A stretch of DNA of 64,000 nt from Caulobacter soli (GCF_011045195.1 NZ_CP049199.1:3534001-3598000), one strand, 5' to 3'. Positions 47,259 through 56,703 are shown, counted from the first letter of the stretch. The notes: a model not told the origin generated them from the sequence alone. Made by a program: numbers and translations.

Positions 47259-48619
47259 AGCGGCGCGTGGGCGAGCTGTGGCGCACGACGCCCTTCCGGC
47301 TGACCCTGCTGAACGGCGCGGTCTTCGCCCTGGCGGTCGTGGCCCTGCTGGGCATGATCTACTGGCGCACCGCCGGCTACATGTCGCGCCAGCTGGACGC
47401 CATCATCGTCGCCGAGGCCCGGGTGCTGACCAGCGGCGAGCCGCGAGACCTGCCCCAGCGGGTGAACGCCCTGGTCGCCGCCGACAGCCGGGCGGTGTCG
47501 TTCTACGGCCTGTTCGCCGCCGACGGCGCGCCGATCGCCGGCAATGTGCGTCACCTGCCGCCCAGCCCAGTGCTCGACGCCGCCCCGCACGACCTGCAGG
47601 AGGCGGGCTTCCAGCCGGGCGCCCGGGCCCTGATCGAGCGGCTGCCGTCGGGCCAGATCCTGCTGGTCGCCCACGACGCCAAGGTGCTGAGCGGGCTGCG
47701 CGAGATCATCGTCAACGCCCTGGCGGTCAGCGGCGCCGTGATGCTGCTGCTGGGCCTGGGCGCGGCCGCTCTGCTCAGCCTGGCGCCGCTGCGCCGCATC
47801 GATCGCCTGCGGGCCGCCAGCCGCGCGGCCCTGAAAGGCAAGCTGGGCGTGCGGCTGCCCGTGTCACCCCGCCGCGACGAGATCGACATGCTGGCGGGCC
47901 TGGCCAACGCCATGATGGACGAGACCGAGCGCCTGCTGTGGGAGGTCAAGAGCGTCGGCGACAACGTCGCCCACGACCTGCGAACGCCGCTCAACCGCCT
48001 GCGCGCCCTGCTCTATCGGGTCAGCCAGGAAACGCGGCTGGAGGGCGGCGACCGCCAGATGATCGAGCAGGCGCTGGACGAGACCGACGCCCTGCTGGTC
48101 CGTTTCCGCGCCCTCCTGCGCATCGGCGAGATCGAGCGCCGCGACCGCCAGGCCTGTTTCGAGCTGGTTCATCTGGAAAATGTGCTGGAGCATGTTCTGG
48201 AACTGCACGATCCGCTGGCCGAAGACCTGGAGATCGCCCTGGACCGCGAGTTCGCCCCCAGCGCTCCGCCGGTCTCGGCCGATCCGGCCCTGCTGTTCGA
48301 GGCCGTCAGCAACCTGGTCGACAACGCCCTGAAGTTCACCCCCAAGGGCGGCCGCGTGCGCGTGCGGTTGCTGGTCTGCGACAAGGGTCCGCGTATCGAA
48401 GTGGCCGACAACGGACCGGGCGTGGCGGAAGGCGAGCGCGACGCGGTGCTCCAGCGCTTCTACCGCTCGCAGCGGACCCGCACCGAGCCGGGCTCGGGCC
48501 TGGGCTTGAGCATCGTCACCGCCATCGCCCGCCTGCACCATTTCGACCTGTCCCTGGCCGACGCCAAGCCCGGCCTGCGGGTGGCGCTGGACTGCTGGCC
48601 GCGCGGCCTGGAGGCCTGA
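47255..48619 (+). CDS. Sensor histidine kinase
   Basis: The 454-residue membrane kinase has helices near 15-38 and 150-175 flanking a periplasmic sensor domain of about 110 residues, then HAMP and HisKA with NVAHDLRTPLNRLRALLYRV. Its ATPase domain contains NLVDNALKFTPKGG, VADNGPGV and SGLGLSIV. The layout is that of EnvZ/QseC-like sensors for envelope signals or small molecules. It is translationally coupled to the upstream regulator, and a second regulator gene starts two bases after its stop. It probably phosphorylates the first regulator. Confidence 0.93.
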   Translation: MKRRVGELWRTTPFRLTLLNGAVFALAVVALLGMIYWRTAGYMSRQLDAIIVAEARVLTSGEPRDLPQRVNALVAADSRAVSFYGLFAADGAPIAGNVRHLPPSPVLDAAPHDLQEAGFQPGARALIERLPSGQILLVAHDAKVLSGLREIIVNALAVSGAVMLLLGLGAAALLSLAPLRRIDRLRAASRAALKGKLGVRLPVSPRRDEIDMLAGLANAMMDETERLLWEVKSVGDNVAHDLRTPLNRLRALLYRVSQETRLEGGDRQMIEQALDETDALLVRFRALLRIGEIERRDRQACFELVHLENVLEHVLELHDPLAEDLEIALDREFAPSAPPVSADPALLFEAVSNLVDNALKFTPKGGRVRVRLLVCDKGPRIEVADNGPGVAEGERDAVLQRFYRSQRTRTEPGSGLGLSIVTAIARLHHFDLSLADAKPGLRVALDCWPRGLEA

Positions 48620-48621
48620 AG

Positions 48622-49290
48622 GTGCGGCTGCTGCACGTGCTCCGACGGCCCGGCGAGGCCTATCTGGCCCAGGCCCTGATCGAGGCCGGTCACGTGGTGG
48701 AAATGGCGTCCGACATCGGCGAGGCGCTGCTGGTCGCGCCGGCCGGCGCCTTCGACGGCGTGCTGGTCGAGGTCGCCGACCTGACCCAGGTCCCGATCGC
48801 TCGCCTGGTCGAGGCGGTGGAAGGCGGCGTCCTGGTGATCATCGCCGATCACGCCGAGCCGGCCGACCGCACCCGCGCCCTGCGGGCCGGCGCCGACGCC
48901 TGCTTCACGCGGCCGGTGCATTTCATGGAGCTGCAGGCCCGGCTCGCGGCCCTGGTCCGCCTCGCCCCGAGCCCCGCCGCCGACAGCCCCTTCCGACTCG
49001 ACTCGGCCACCCGCGTGGCCCGCTTCGCCGACCGCGAGCTGACCCTGCCGGCCAGCGAGTTCCGGCTGCTGGACTATATGTCGCGCCATGCCGGCGAAGT
49101 GATCAGCGCCGCCCAGATCCTGGAACAGGTGTGGGGCGAGACCGGCGATCCCAAGCCGGAACTGGTGCGCACGCTGGTGGCGCGGCTGCGCGCGCGGCTG
49201 GTCGAGACCTTCGATCAGCCGTTCCTCGTCACCCTGCGCGGCCACGGCTATCGGCTGGACGCCAACATGACAGGATTTTCATCCGGCTGA
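48622..49290 (+). CDS. Winged-helix regulator with degenerate receiver domain
   Basis: The 222-residue protein is built like an OmpR-family regulator, but its receiver lacks the phosphorylation chemistry. The acidic pair after strand 1 is replaced (LLHVLRRPG), the phospho-Asp position at the end of strand 3 is Glu50 (GVLVEVADL), the switch Ser/Thr is Ala (VIIADHA), and the conserved Lys is Arg (CFTRPV). The DNA-binding part is intact (ASEFRLLDYMSRHAGEVISAAQIL, TLRGHGYRLDAN). Such regulators act without phosphorylation or sense by another route. It starts at GTG two bases after the kinase gene and precedes the RND pump. Confidence 0.88.
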   Translation: MRLLHVLRRPGEAYLAQALIEAGHVVEMASDIGEALLVAPAGAFDGVLVEVADLTQVPIARLVEAVEGGVLVIIADHAEPADRTRALRAGADACFTRPVHFMELQARLAALVRLAPSPAADSPFRLDSATRVARFADRELTLPASEFRLLDYMSRHAGEVISAAQILEQVWGETGDPKPELVRTLVARLRARLVETFDQPFLVTLRGHGYRLDANMTGFSSG

Positions 49291-49421
49291 CACGGCGCTG
49301 TTAGGCGGCGGGGCGCATCAGGCGCCCTGCGCAGCTTTCGTATTTGCGCTGGTCCCGCGCGTCGACGCCACCCCCCGGAATCGCGCGCGGGACTTTCACC
49401 TGCAATCTGGAGCAGGCCGGT

Positions 49422-52400
49422 TTGAACGCGCTCGTCCGTATCGCCCTTTCGCGCCCTTACACCTTCATCGTGATGGCGCTGCTGATCGTCATCTTCGGCG
49501 TGCTGGCGGCCTTGGGAACCCCCACCGACATCTTCCCCGAGATCCGCGTGCCGGTGATCGGCGTGGCCTGGAACTATACCGGCCTGTCGCCCTCGGAAAT
49601 GTCCGGCCGGATCGTCACGCCTTACGAGCGGGTGCTGAGCACCACGGTCAACGACATCGACCACATCGAGAGCCAGTCCCTGCCCGGCATCGGGGTGGTG
49701 AAGATCTACTTCCAGCCCGGCGTCGACATCCGCACGGCCACCGCCCAGGTGACCTCGATCTCGCAGACGGCGGTGCGCCAGATGCCGGCCGGCACCACCC
49801 CGCCGCTGATCATCAACTACAGCGCCGCCACCGTGCCGATCCTGCAGCTGGCCCAGTCGGCCAAGTCGCAGTCGGAACAGAAGCTGTTCGACCTTAGCCA
49901 GACGATCATCCGTCCAGGCCTGATCAGCGTGCCCGGCGCGGCCATCCCCTATCCGTACGGTGGCAAGGTGCGCCAGATCCAGATCGACCTGGACCCCGCC
50001 GCCCTGCAATCAAAGAACCTGTCGGCCCAGGACGTCTCCAACGCCATCGCCGCCCAGAACCAGATCCTGCCGGCCGGCACGGTCAAGATCGGCACGTTCC
50101 AGTACAATGTGCGTCTCAACGACTCCGCCGAGACGATCGAGGAACTGAACAACCTGCCGATCAAGACGGTCGACGGCGCGACGATCTACATCCACGACGT
50201 CGGCCAGGTGCGCGACGGCTCCTCGCCCCAGACCAACGTGGTGCACGTGGACGGCTCGCGCGCGGTGCTGTCGACGATCCTGAAGAACGGCTCGGCCTCG
50301 ACCCTGGCCATCGTCCAGGGGGTCAAGGACCGCCTGCCAGCCTTGCAGGAAACCCTGCCCGACGACTTCAAGATCACCCCGCTGAACGACCAGTCGGTGT
50401 TCGTGAAGGGCGCCATCAACGGCGTCATCAAGGAAGGCGTGATCGCCGCGGCCCTGACCAGCGTCATGATCCTGCTGTTCCTGGGCAGCTGGCGCTCGAC
50501 CGTGATCATCGCGATCTCGATCCCGCTGGCGGTGCTGTCGGCCATCGCCGCCCTGTCGGCCCTTCACCAGACGCTGAACATCATGACCCTGGGCGGTCTG
50601 TCCCTGGCCGTCGGCATCCTGGTCGACGACGCCACGGTGACCATCGAGAACATCAACTGGCACCTGGAACACGGCAAGGGCGTGCGCGAGGCCATTCTCG
50701 ACGGCGCCCAGCAGATCGTGGTCCCGGCCTTCGTCTCCCTGCTGTGCATCTGCATCGTCTTCGTGCCGATGTTCATGCTCAAGGGCGTGGCCGGCTTCCT
50801 GTTCGTGCCGATGGCCGAGGCCGTGGTCTTCGCGATGATCGCCTCGTTCATCCTGTCGCGGACCCTGGTCCCGACCCTGGCGATGTATCTGCTGAAGCCC
50901 CACGATCCCGAGCGCCTGGGTTCCGAGCACGCCACCGAGCACGGCCACGCCGCCGCCCCGTCGCGCAATCCGCTGGTCCGCTTCCAGCGGGGCTTCGAGA
51001 CCCAGTTCGGCAAGCTTCGCGAAGGCTATCGCAACCTGCTGGTCATGGCCCTGGGCAGCACCCGGGTGTTCATCATCGGCTTCATGGCCGTGGTGCTGAT
51101 CTCGTTCGCCCTCGTGCCGTTCCTGGGCAGCAACTTCTTCCCGTCGGTGGACTCCGGCCAGATCACCCTGCACGTCCGCGCCCCGGTCGGCACGCGACTG
51201 GAGGACGCCTCGCTGCTGTTCGGCCAGGTCGAGCGCACGATCCGTCAGAACATCCCGGCCGACGAGCTGGTGTCGGTGGTCGACAACATCGGCATCCCCA
51301 ACAGCTCGATCAACATGGTCTACAGCAACTCCGGCGTGATCGGGCCACAGGACGGCGACATCTTCGTCGCCCTCAAGGCCGAGCACCATCCGACGGCGGC
51401 CTATGTGAAGACCCTGCGCGAGGTTCTGCCCCGCCAGTTCCCCGGCTCGACCTTCTCGTTCCTGCCCGCCGACATCATCAGCCAAATCCTCAACTTCGGC
51501 GCGCCCGCCCCGATCGACCTGCAGGTCGCCGGCCCCAACGCCGCCGCCAACCGCGCCTACGCCGCCAAGATCCTGACACGGCTGAAGGCGATCCGGGGCC
51601 TGGCCGACATCCGCATGCAGCAGCCGGCCGGCGCGCCGCAGCTGCGGGTCGACGTCGACCGCTCGCGCATCGCCCAACTGGGCCTGACCGAGCGCGACGT
51701 CACCAACAGCATGGTCACCTCGCTGGCCGGCAGCTCGCAGGTCGCGCCGACCTTCTGGCTGAACCCCAAGAACGGCGTGTCCTACCCAATCGTCGCCCAG
51801 GTTCCGGAGTACCGCGTCAACGCGATGTCGGGGCTGGAAGGCCTGCCGATCACCGCGGCCGGCGCCAACAAGGGCGCCCAGATCCTGGGTGGTCTCAGCA
51901 CGATCAGCCGCGACAGCGCCCCGGCCGTGGTCAGCCACTACGACATCCAGCCGGTGCTCGACATCTACGCCACGCCGCAGGGCCGCGACCTGGGGGCGGT
52001 GACCGCCGACATCAACAAGGTCATCAAGGACATGGCCAAGGAGCGTCCCAAGGGCGCGACCGTGACCCTGCGCGGCCAGATGGTGACGATGAACACCGCC
52101 TTCTCCGGCCTGGGTTTCGGCCTGATCGCGGCGATCGTGCTGATCTACCTGCTGATCGTCGTGAACTTCCAGTCGTGGCTGGACCCGTTCGTGATCATCA
52201 CCGCCCTGCCCGCCGCCCTGGCCGGCATCGTCTGGATGCTGTTCGCCACCGGCACCACCCTGTCGGTGCCCGCCCTGACCGGCGCGATCATGTGCATGGG
52301 TGTGGCCACCGCCAACTCGATCCTGGTGGTCAGCTTCGCCCGCGAACGGCTGGAGGCCACCGGCGACGCCCTGCAGGCCGCCGTCGAGGCCGGCTTCACC

Positions 52401-52658
52401 CGCTTCCGCCCCGTGCTGATGACGGCTCTGGCCATGATCATCGGCATGGGTCCCATGGCGCTCGGCCTGGGCGAAGGCGGCGAGCAGAACGCGCCGCTGG
52501 GCCGCGCCGTGATCGGCGGCCTGATCTTCGCCACCCTGGCCACCCTGATGTTCGTCCCCGTCGTCTTCCGCCTCGTGCACGGCCACCGCGTCGCCGAGCC
52601 CGTCGCCCCCGCCCCTTCCGCCGGCGGACCGCTTACCGGAGAACCCGTCCATGCCTGA
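49422..52658 (+). CDS. RND efflux pump, inner-membrane permease
   Basis: The 1078-residue proton-driven transporter has the standard RND layout: a helix at the N-terminus (RPYTFIVMALLIVIFGVLAA), two large periplasmic loops and 12 helices in two groups. LAVGILVDDATVTIENIN supplies the paired Asp residues of the proton relay. SIPLAVLSAIAALSAL and the second-half IMCMGVATANSILVVSFARERLEAT also fit. The sequence resembles acriflavine/multidrug (HAE1-type) pumps more than metal pumps. TTG at 49422 is proposed as start because GGAGCAGG stands just upstream. The pump overlaps its adaptor by eight bases and forms an operon with it and the outer-membrane channel. Confidence 0.93.
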   Translation: MNALVRIALSRPYTFIVMALLIVIFGVLAALGTPTDIFPEIRVPVIGVAWNYTGLSPSEMSGRIVTPYERVLSTTVNDIDHIESQSLPGIGVVKIYFQPGVDIRTATAQVTSISQTAVRQMPAGTTPPLIINYSAATVPILQLAQSAKSQSEQKLFDLSQTIIRPGLISVPGAAIPYPYGGKVRQIQIDLDPAALQSKNLSAQDVSNAIAAQNQILPAGTVKIGTFQYNVRLNDSAETIEELNNLPIKTVDGATIYIHDVGQVRDGSSPQTNVVHVDGSRAVLSTILKNGSASTLAIVQGVKDRLPALQETLPDDFKITPLNDQSVFVKGAINGVIKEGVIAAALTSVMILLFLGSWRSTVIIAISIPLAVLSAIAALSALHQTLNIMTLGGLSLAVGILVDDATVTIENINWHLEHGKGVREAILDGAQQIVVPAFVSLLCICIVFVPMFMLKGVAGFLFVPMAEAVVFAMIASFILSRTLVPTLAMYLLKPHDPERLGSEHATEHGHAAAPSRNPLVRFQRGFETQFGKLREGYRNLLVMALGSTRVFIIGFMAVVLISFALVPFLGSNFFPSVDSGQITLHVRAPVGTRLEDASLLFGQVERTIRQNIPADELVSVVDNIGIPNSSINMVYSNSGVIGPQDGDIFVALKAEHHPTAAYVKTLREVLPRQFPGSTFSFLPADIISQILNFGAPAPIDLQVAGPNAAANRAYAAKILTRLKAIRGLADIRMQQPAGAPQLRVDVDRSRIAQLGLTERDVTNSMVTSLAGSSQVAPTFWLNPKNGVSYPIVAQVPEYRVNAMSGLEGLPITAAGANKGAQILGGLSTISRDSAPAVVSHYDIQPVLDIYATPQGRDLGAVTADINKVIKDMAKERPKGATVTLRGQMVTMNTAFSGLGFGLIAAIVLIYLLIVVNFQSWLDPFVIITALPAALAGIVWMLFATGTTLSVPALTGAIMCMGVATANSILVVSFARERLEATGDALQAAVEAGFTRFRPVLMTALAMIIGMGPMALGLGEGGEQNAPLGRAVIGGLIFATLATLMFVPVVFRLVHGHRVAEPVAPAPSAGGPLTGEPVHA

Positions 52659-53826
52659 GCCCATCGACGCTCTGCGCCACACCCCGCCCCGCCACCTGAA
52701 GGCGGTCGCCGTCGGCGCCGTCTGCGTGGCCGCTCTGGTGGTCGCCACCGGCATCTTCGCCCGCGTCAACGCCGACGCCTCGCTGAAGACCTGGACCCAT
52801 GACCAGGCGATCCCGACGGTCGCCCTGGCCAAGGTCTCCGGCGGCGGCGAGCGCGACCTGGTCCTGCCCGGCGACGTCCAGGCCTTCTACAACGCTCCGA
52901 TCCACGCCCGCACCAGCGGCTATCTCAAGCGCTGGTACGTCGACATCGGCTCGCCGGTGAAGGCCGGCCAACTGCTGGCCGAGATCGACACCCCGGACCT
53001 GGACCAGCAGGTGCTGCAGGCCCGGGCCAACCTGGCCACGGCCCAGGCCAACCAGCGCCTGTCGGCCACCACGGCCAAGCGCTGGGAAGGCCTGGTCGCC
53101 CAGGACGCCGTCTCCCGCCAGGAGGCCGACGAAAAGGCCGGCGACCTGGCCGCCCGCAGCTCGGCAGTCAACGCCGCGATCGCCGATCTCAACCGCCTGC
53201 TGGCCCAGCAGTCGTTCAAGCGCATCGTCGCCCCGTTCGACGGCGTGGTGACCTCGCGCAACACCGACATCGGCGCCCTGATCTCGGTGGGCGGCGCGGC
53301 CGACACCGCACTCTTCACCGTCGCCGACCAGCATCGCCTGCGCATCTATGTCAGCGTACCGCAGAGCTATTCGGCCCTGATCAAGCACGGCCAGCCGGCC
53401 AAGCTGAGCGTGCCGGAATATCCAGGCCAGACCTTCACCGCCTCGGTGGTCAACGACGCCCAGTCGGTCGGCGCCAACGGCGCCCTGCTGGTCGAGCTGC
53501 AGCTGGACAACGCCCAGGGCAAGCTGAAGCCCGGTTCCTACGCCCAGGTCACCTTCGGCCTGGCCTCGGCCACGACCACCACCCAGGCCCCCGCCACCGC
53601 CGTGCTGTTCCGCCACGACGGCCCGATGGTCGCCGTGGTCGGTCCGGACAACCGCGTGAAGATCCGGCCGATCACCATCGTCCGCGACCTGGGAACCGAG
53701 GTCGAGGTCGGCGCTGGGATCGGTCCGAGCGACAAGGTCATCGACAACCCGCCCGAGGCCCTGGTCGACGGCGACACGGTCAAGATCGCGGCCCCCGCCA
53801 AGGGAGCGCCCCATGCGCAGGGCTAG
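52651..53826 (+). CDS. RND efflux periplasmic adaptor (membrane fusion protein)
   Basis: The 391-residue adaptor has an N-terminal anchor (AVAVGAVCVAALVVATGIFA), a barrel-sandwich lipoyl half (IHARTSGYLKRWYVDIGSPVKAGQLLAEIDTPDL, residues about 88-121), an alpha-hairpin of about 60 residues, the second lipoyl half (IVAPFDGVVTSRNTDIGALIS) and a beta-barrel domain. It bridges the pump and the channel encoded on either side. The ATG overlaps the permease stop by eight bases, and its own 3' end overlaps the channel gene by 14 bases. Confidence 0.92.
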   Translation: MPEPIDALRHTPPRHLKAVAVGAVCVAALVVATGIFARVNADASLKTWTHDQAIPTVALAKVSGGGERDLVLPGDVQAFYNAPIHARTSGYLKRWYVDIGSPVKAGQLLAEIDTPDLDQQVLQARANLATAQANQRLSATTAKRWEGLVAQDAVSRQEADEKAGDLAARSSAVNAAIADLNRLLAQQSFKRIVAPFDGVVTSRNTDIGALISVGGAADTALFTVADQHRLRIYVSVPQSYSALIKHGQPAKLSVPEYPGQTFTASVVNDAQSVGANGALLVELQLDNAQGKLKPGSYAQVTFGLASATTTTQAPATAVLFRHDGPMVAVVGPDNRVKIRPITIVRDLGTEVEVGAGIGPSDKVIDNPPEALVDGDTVKIAAPAKGAPHAQG

Positions 53827-55216
53827 GCTGCTCGCCGCGGTCGGCCTGACCGCGATGCTGGGCGCCTGCTCGATGGCCCCGGCCTACGCCCCGCCGACGG
53901 TCGCCGTCGCGCCCGCCTTCAAGGAGACGGGTCCCTGGACCCCGGCCGCGCCGGAAACCGAGGCGCAAGCCCGCGGCGACTGGTGGACGGTCTATGGCGA
54001 TCCGACGCTGAACGACCTGGAGGCCCGCGCCGCCAAGGCCAATCCCAGCTTGGCCGCCGCGGCCGCCGCCTACGATCAGGCCACCGCCCTGGCCAACCAG
54101 GCGCGCGGCGGCTTGCTGCCGTCGATCGACGGCTCGGCCACGGCGATCCGCCAGCGACGCTCCGACAACGCCCCGCTGCGCAGCGGCGGTCCGGACGAGT
54201 ACTCGACCCGCCAGGTCGGGGTGACCGCCTCCTACGAGCTGGACCTGTGGGGCCGGGTGCGCAACCTGGTGGCCGCCAGCGGCGCCCAGGCCCAGGCCAG
54301 CGCCGCCGACCTGGAGTCGGTGCGCCTGTCGCTGCAGGCCGAACTCGCCGACGACTACCTGACCCTGCGCGGCCTGGACGCCCAGGAGAAGCTGCTGGTC
54401 GACACGGCCGCCGCCTATGACCGCGCCCTGCAGCTGACCCAGATCCGCCACGACGGCGGCGCGGCCACGGGACTGGACGTCGGCCGGGCCCAGACCCAGC
54501 TGTCGACCGCCAAGGCCCAGATCAGCGACATCGCCGCCCAGCGCGCCCTCTACGAGCACGCCATCGCCGCCCTGGTCGGCGAGAGCGCGTCCAGCTTCAA
54601 CCTGCCGCCGGCCCAGATCACCTTCACCCAGCCGCGCGTGCCGGTGGCCGTGCCCTCGGTGCTGCTGCAGCGCCGGCCCGACATCGCCGCCGCCGAACGC
54701 CGCGCCGCCGCCGCCAACGCCCAGATCGGCGTGGCCCAAGCCGCCCGCTTCCCGGCCCTGACCCTGGGCGGCTCGGCCGGCTGGCAATCGGCCGGCGGGG
54801 TGGACCTGCTGACCTCGCCCAACGCCTTCTGGATGATCGCCCCGCAACTGGCCGGCTCGATCTTCGACGGCGGCCGCCGCAAGGCCGGGGTCGAGGCCGC
54901 GCGGGCCCAGTTCGACCAGGCCGCCGCCAGCTATCGCGGCGTGGTGCTGGGAGCCTTCCGCAATGTCGAGGACCAGCTGGCCCTGGCCAACCACCTGGCC
55001 GACGAAGCCAAGGACCAAGACGACGCGACCGAGGCCGCTAGCCGCACCGAGGCCCTGGCCATGATCCGCTACCGCCAGGGCGCGGCCAACTATCTGGAAG
55101 TGGTCACAGCCCAGACCGCCGCTCTGCAGGCCCAGCGTGCGTCGCTGATCCTGGGCACGCGCCGCCTTCAGGCTAGTGTCGACCTGACCCGGGCGCTGGG
55201 CGGCGGCAGGGGCTGA
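53813..55216 (+). CDS. Outer-membrane efflux lipoprotein, NodT family (RND-linked)
   Basis: The 467-residue TolC-like channel has a lipobox (AAVGLTAMLGAC) and the NodT/OprM pattern: DWWTVYGDPTLNDLEARA, YELDLWGRVRNLVAAS, PSVLLQRRPDIAAAERR, and IFDGGRRKAGVEAARAQF. It completes the RND complex as the exit duct. The 3' end overlaps the convergent Mug-type glycosylase gene by 49 bases, an unusually large overlap. A second NodT-like channel with a different pump lies 1.5 kb further on. Confidence 0.93.
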   Translation: MRRARLLAAVGLTAMLGACSMAPAYAPPTVAVAPAFKETGPWTPAAPETEAQARGDWWTVYGDPTLNDLEARAAKANPSLAAAAAAYDQATALANQARGGLLPSIDGSATAIRQRRSDNAPLRSGGPDEYSTRQVGVTASYELDLWGRVRNLVAASGAQAQASAADLESVRLSLQAELADDYLTLRGLDAQEKLLVDTAAAYDRALQLTQIRHDGGAATGLDVGRAQTQLSTAKAQISDIAAQRALYEHAIAALVGESASSFNLPPAQITFTQPRVPVAVPSVLLQRRPDIAAAERRAAAANAQIGVAQAARFPALTLGGSAGWQSAGGVDLLTSPNAFWMIAPQLAGSIFDGGRRKAGVEAARAQFDQAAASYRGVVLGAFRNVEDQLALANHLADEAKDQDDATEAASRTEALAMIRYRQGAANYLEVVTAQTAALQAQRASLILGTRRLQASVDLTRALGGGRG

Positions 55217-55719
55217 ACGGCCTCGTCGCGCAGCTCGCGATAGGCGGCGACCAGCGCGGCTTGGCTGAAGGCGAGATTGCGGCCGCTGGGATTGGGCAGC
55301 ACCCAGGCGACGGCGCCGCCGAAGGGTTCGACCTGGCGCCCCCAGGCCACCTCCCGGCGGCCCATCATCGCCGCATAGGCCGCCTTGCCCAGGAAGGCCA
55401 CGTAACGCGGCGTCCAACGACGGACCCAGGCCTCGAACCCTCCGGCGGCGGCCACGAACTCCGACCGCGCCAGGTCGTCGACGCCGGCGGTCGGCCGCTC
55501 GACCACGCTGGTGATCCCCAGGCCGTAGGTCAGCAGGCTGGCGTCGTGCTCGGCCGCGATCTGCTCGGGGGTGAAGCCCGCCAGATGCAGGACGCGCCAG
55601 AACCGGTTGCTACGCCCGACGAAGTGATGCCCCTCCGCGGCCGCCGAGAGCCCCGGGTTCAGCCCGCAGAAGACGACGTCCAGGCCGGGCGCGACGATGT
55701 CGGGAAGAGGCTTTTCCAT
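55168..55719 (-). CDS. mug: Mismatch-specific uracil/thymine DNA glycosylase (Mug/TDG family)
   Basis: The 183-residue enzyme flips out and removes uracil (and etheno-cytosine or thymine in some members) mispaired with guanine, starting base-excision repair. Motif 1 FCGLNPGLSAAAEGHHFVG contains the catalytic-site Asn of GxNPG. Motif 2 is VLPNPSGRNLAF. RSNRFWRVLHLAGF and LTYGLGITSVVERPT are also typical. It begins nine bases after the AAG-type glycosylase gene and is the last gene of the efflux-repair operon. Its 3' end overlaps the RND channel gene on the opposite strand. Confidence 0.93.
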   Translation of the reverse strand: MEKPLPDIVAPGLDVVFCGLNPGLSAAAEGHHFVGRSNRFWRVLHLAGFTPEQIAAEHDASLLTYGLGITSVVERPTAGVDDLARSEFVAAAGGFEAWVRRWTPRYVAFLGKAAYAAMMGRREVAWGRQVEPFGGAVAWVLPNPSGRNLAFSQAALVAAYRELRDEAVQPLPPPSARVRSTLA

Positions 55720-55728
55720 GGTCTCGAT

Positions 55729-56343
55729 CTAGACGTTGAGCGACTTCGGACCGCTGACGAACCGGTTGCCGCGAACATAGAACCGCAGGGGCCGGTCCGC
55801 GTCCCGCGTGAGCCCGATCCGCACGCCCTGCCCGATGTCGCCGGGTTCGCCATCGCCTTGAGCCAGCCACAACGGCCCCTTCTGGCAAAGGTCCAGACCG
55901 TTGGCCCATGGTCCGATCTCCAGCGCCTGGGCCAGTCGCCCCGGCCCTCGCGCCAAGTCGCGCAACTGATCGGTCCCGCGATTGCGCTGCATGATCGCCA
56001 CGCCCTCCAGCGGTTCCAGCGCCCGGATCAACACGCCCGCCCCGATCCCGGCCGCCTCGCTCGAGACGTTCAGCATGTAGGACGTGCCGTAGTTCAGATA
56101 GATGTAGGCGTGCCCGGGTTCGAGAAACAGCGACCGGGTTCTTGGCGTCATGCCCCGGAACGTGTGCCCGGCCGCGTCGCCGACGATATAGGCCTCGGTC
56201 TCGACGATGCGGCCGCTGAGCACGCCCTCGGACGTCTCGCGCACCACCGCCTTGCCGATCAGGAAGCGAGCCATGGCGGCCGTGTCGACGGGCAGCTCCG
56301 AGCGCGCCAGCGGGACGAACTTCAACGCGTCAGCTCCACCCAT
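55729..56343 (-). CDS. DNA-3-methyladenine glycosylase (AAG/MPG family)
   Basis: The 204-residue enzyme removes alkylated or deaminated purines such as 3-methyladenine and hypoxanthine. Family signatures are VVRETSEGVLSGRIVETEAY (catalytic Glu region), AAGHTFRGMTPRTRSLFLEPGHAYIYLNYGTSYMLNV (residues about 58-94) and ARGPGRLAQALEI. The usual T-x-R-N-x-x-M-F reads TPRTRSLF here. The ATG at 56343 overlaps the upstream SnoaL-like gene by 22 bases. A TTG at 56325 with GTGGAG at good spacing is an alternative start. It sits between a SnoaL protein and the Mug glycosylase. Confidence 0.92.
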   Translation of the reverse strand: MGGADALKFVPLARSELPVDTAAMARFLIGKAVVRETSEGVLSGRIVETEAYIVGDAAGHTFRGMTPRTRSLFLEPGHAYIYLNYGTSYMLNVSSEAAGIGAGVLIRALEPLEGVAIMQRNRGTDQLRDLARGPGRLAQALEIGPWANGLDLCQKGPLWLAQGDGEPGDIGQGVRIGLTRDADRPLRFYVRGNRFVSGPKSLNV

Positions 56344-56702
56344 TGCGCGCGCGACGCGCCCGGCTCGAACGGATCGCCGAAATACTGGGTCTCACGGGCA
56401 ACCTGCCCGTCGAGGAACTCCATGACGCTGACGGTATAGGACGGCCGGCCGTCATAGGTCAGGACCAGCTCCGTCACCCACAGATCGCCTGCGCCCACGA
56501 TCCGTCGAACCGTGAAGCGCTTCTGGCTGGGCTGCGCGGCGCGGGACGACTGGATCCCTCGCCGCCCATGGATGCGCTCGCCCGACTGCGGATAGTCCAG
56601 CACCGCGTCCTCGCGGTAGATCGCGTGTTCCGCCTCCAGGTCGCCCGCATCGGAGGCGGCCCAATGACGGTCCAGAGCCCTTCGAACGTCCTGGTCTTCC
56701 AT
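56322..56702 (-). CDS. SnoaL-fold (NTF2-like) protein
   Basis: The 126-residue protein has the NTF2-like cone fold of SnoaL relatives: ALDRHWAASDAGDLEAEHAIYREDAVLDYPQSGERIHGRRGIQ at the start (residues about 9-51), and VTELVLTYDGRPSYTVSVMEFLDGQVARETQYFGDPFEP later (residues about 75-113). The family includes cyclases, isomerases and resistance proteins; no function can be assigned. The ATG at 56702 has a perfect GGGAGG six bases upstream, placed in the end of the upstream channel gene's spacer. It lies one base after that gene and overlaps the next, so it is firmly inside the efflux-repair operon. Confidence 0.85.
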   Translation of the reverse strand: MEDQDVRRALDRHWAASDAGDLEAEHAIYREDAVLDYPQSGERIHGRRGIQSSRAAQPSQKRFTVRRIVGAGDLWVTELVLTYDGRPSYTVSVMEFLDGQVARETQYFGDPFEPGASRAQWVELTR

Positions 56703-56703
56703 C

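Noticed and set aside
50010..52832. A 940-codon open frame on the minus strand
   Set aside because: It is the antisense of the RND permease, composed of low-complexity Asp/Gly/His/Arg stretches with no family motif.
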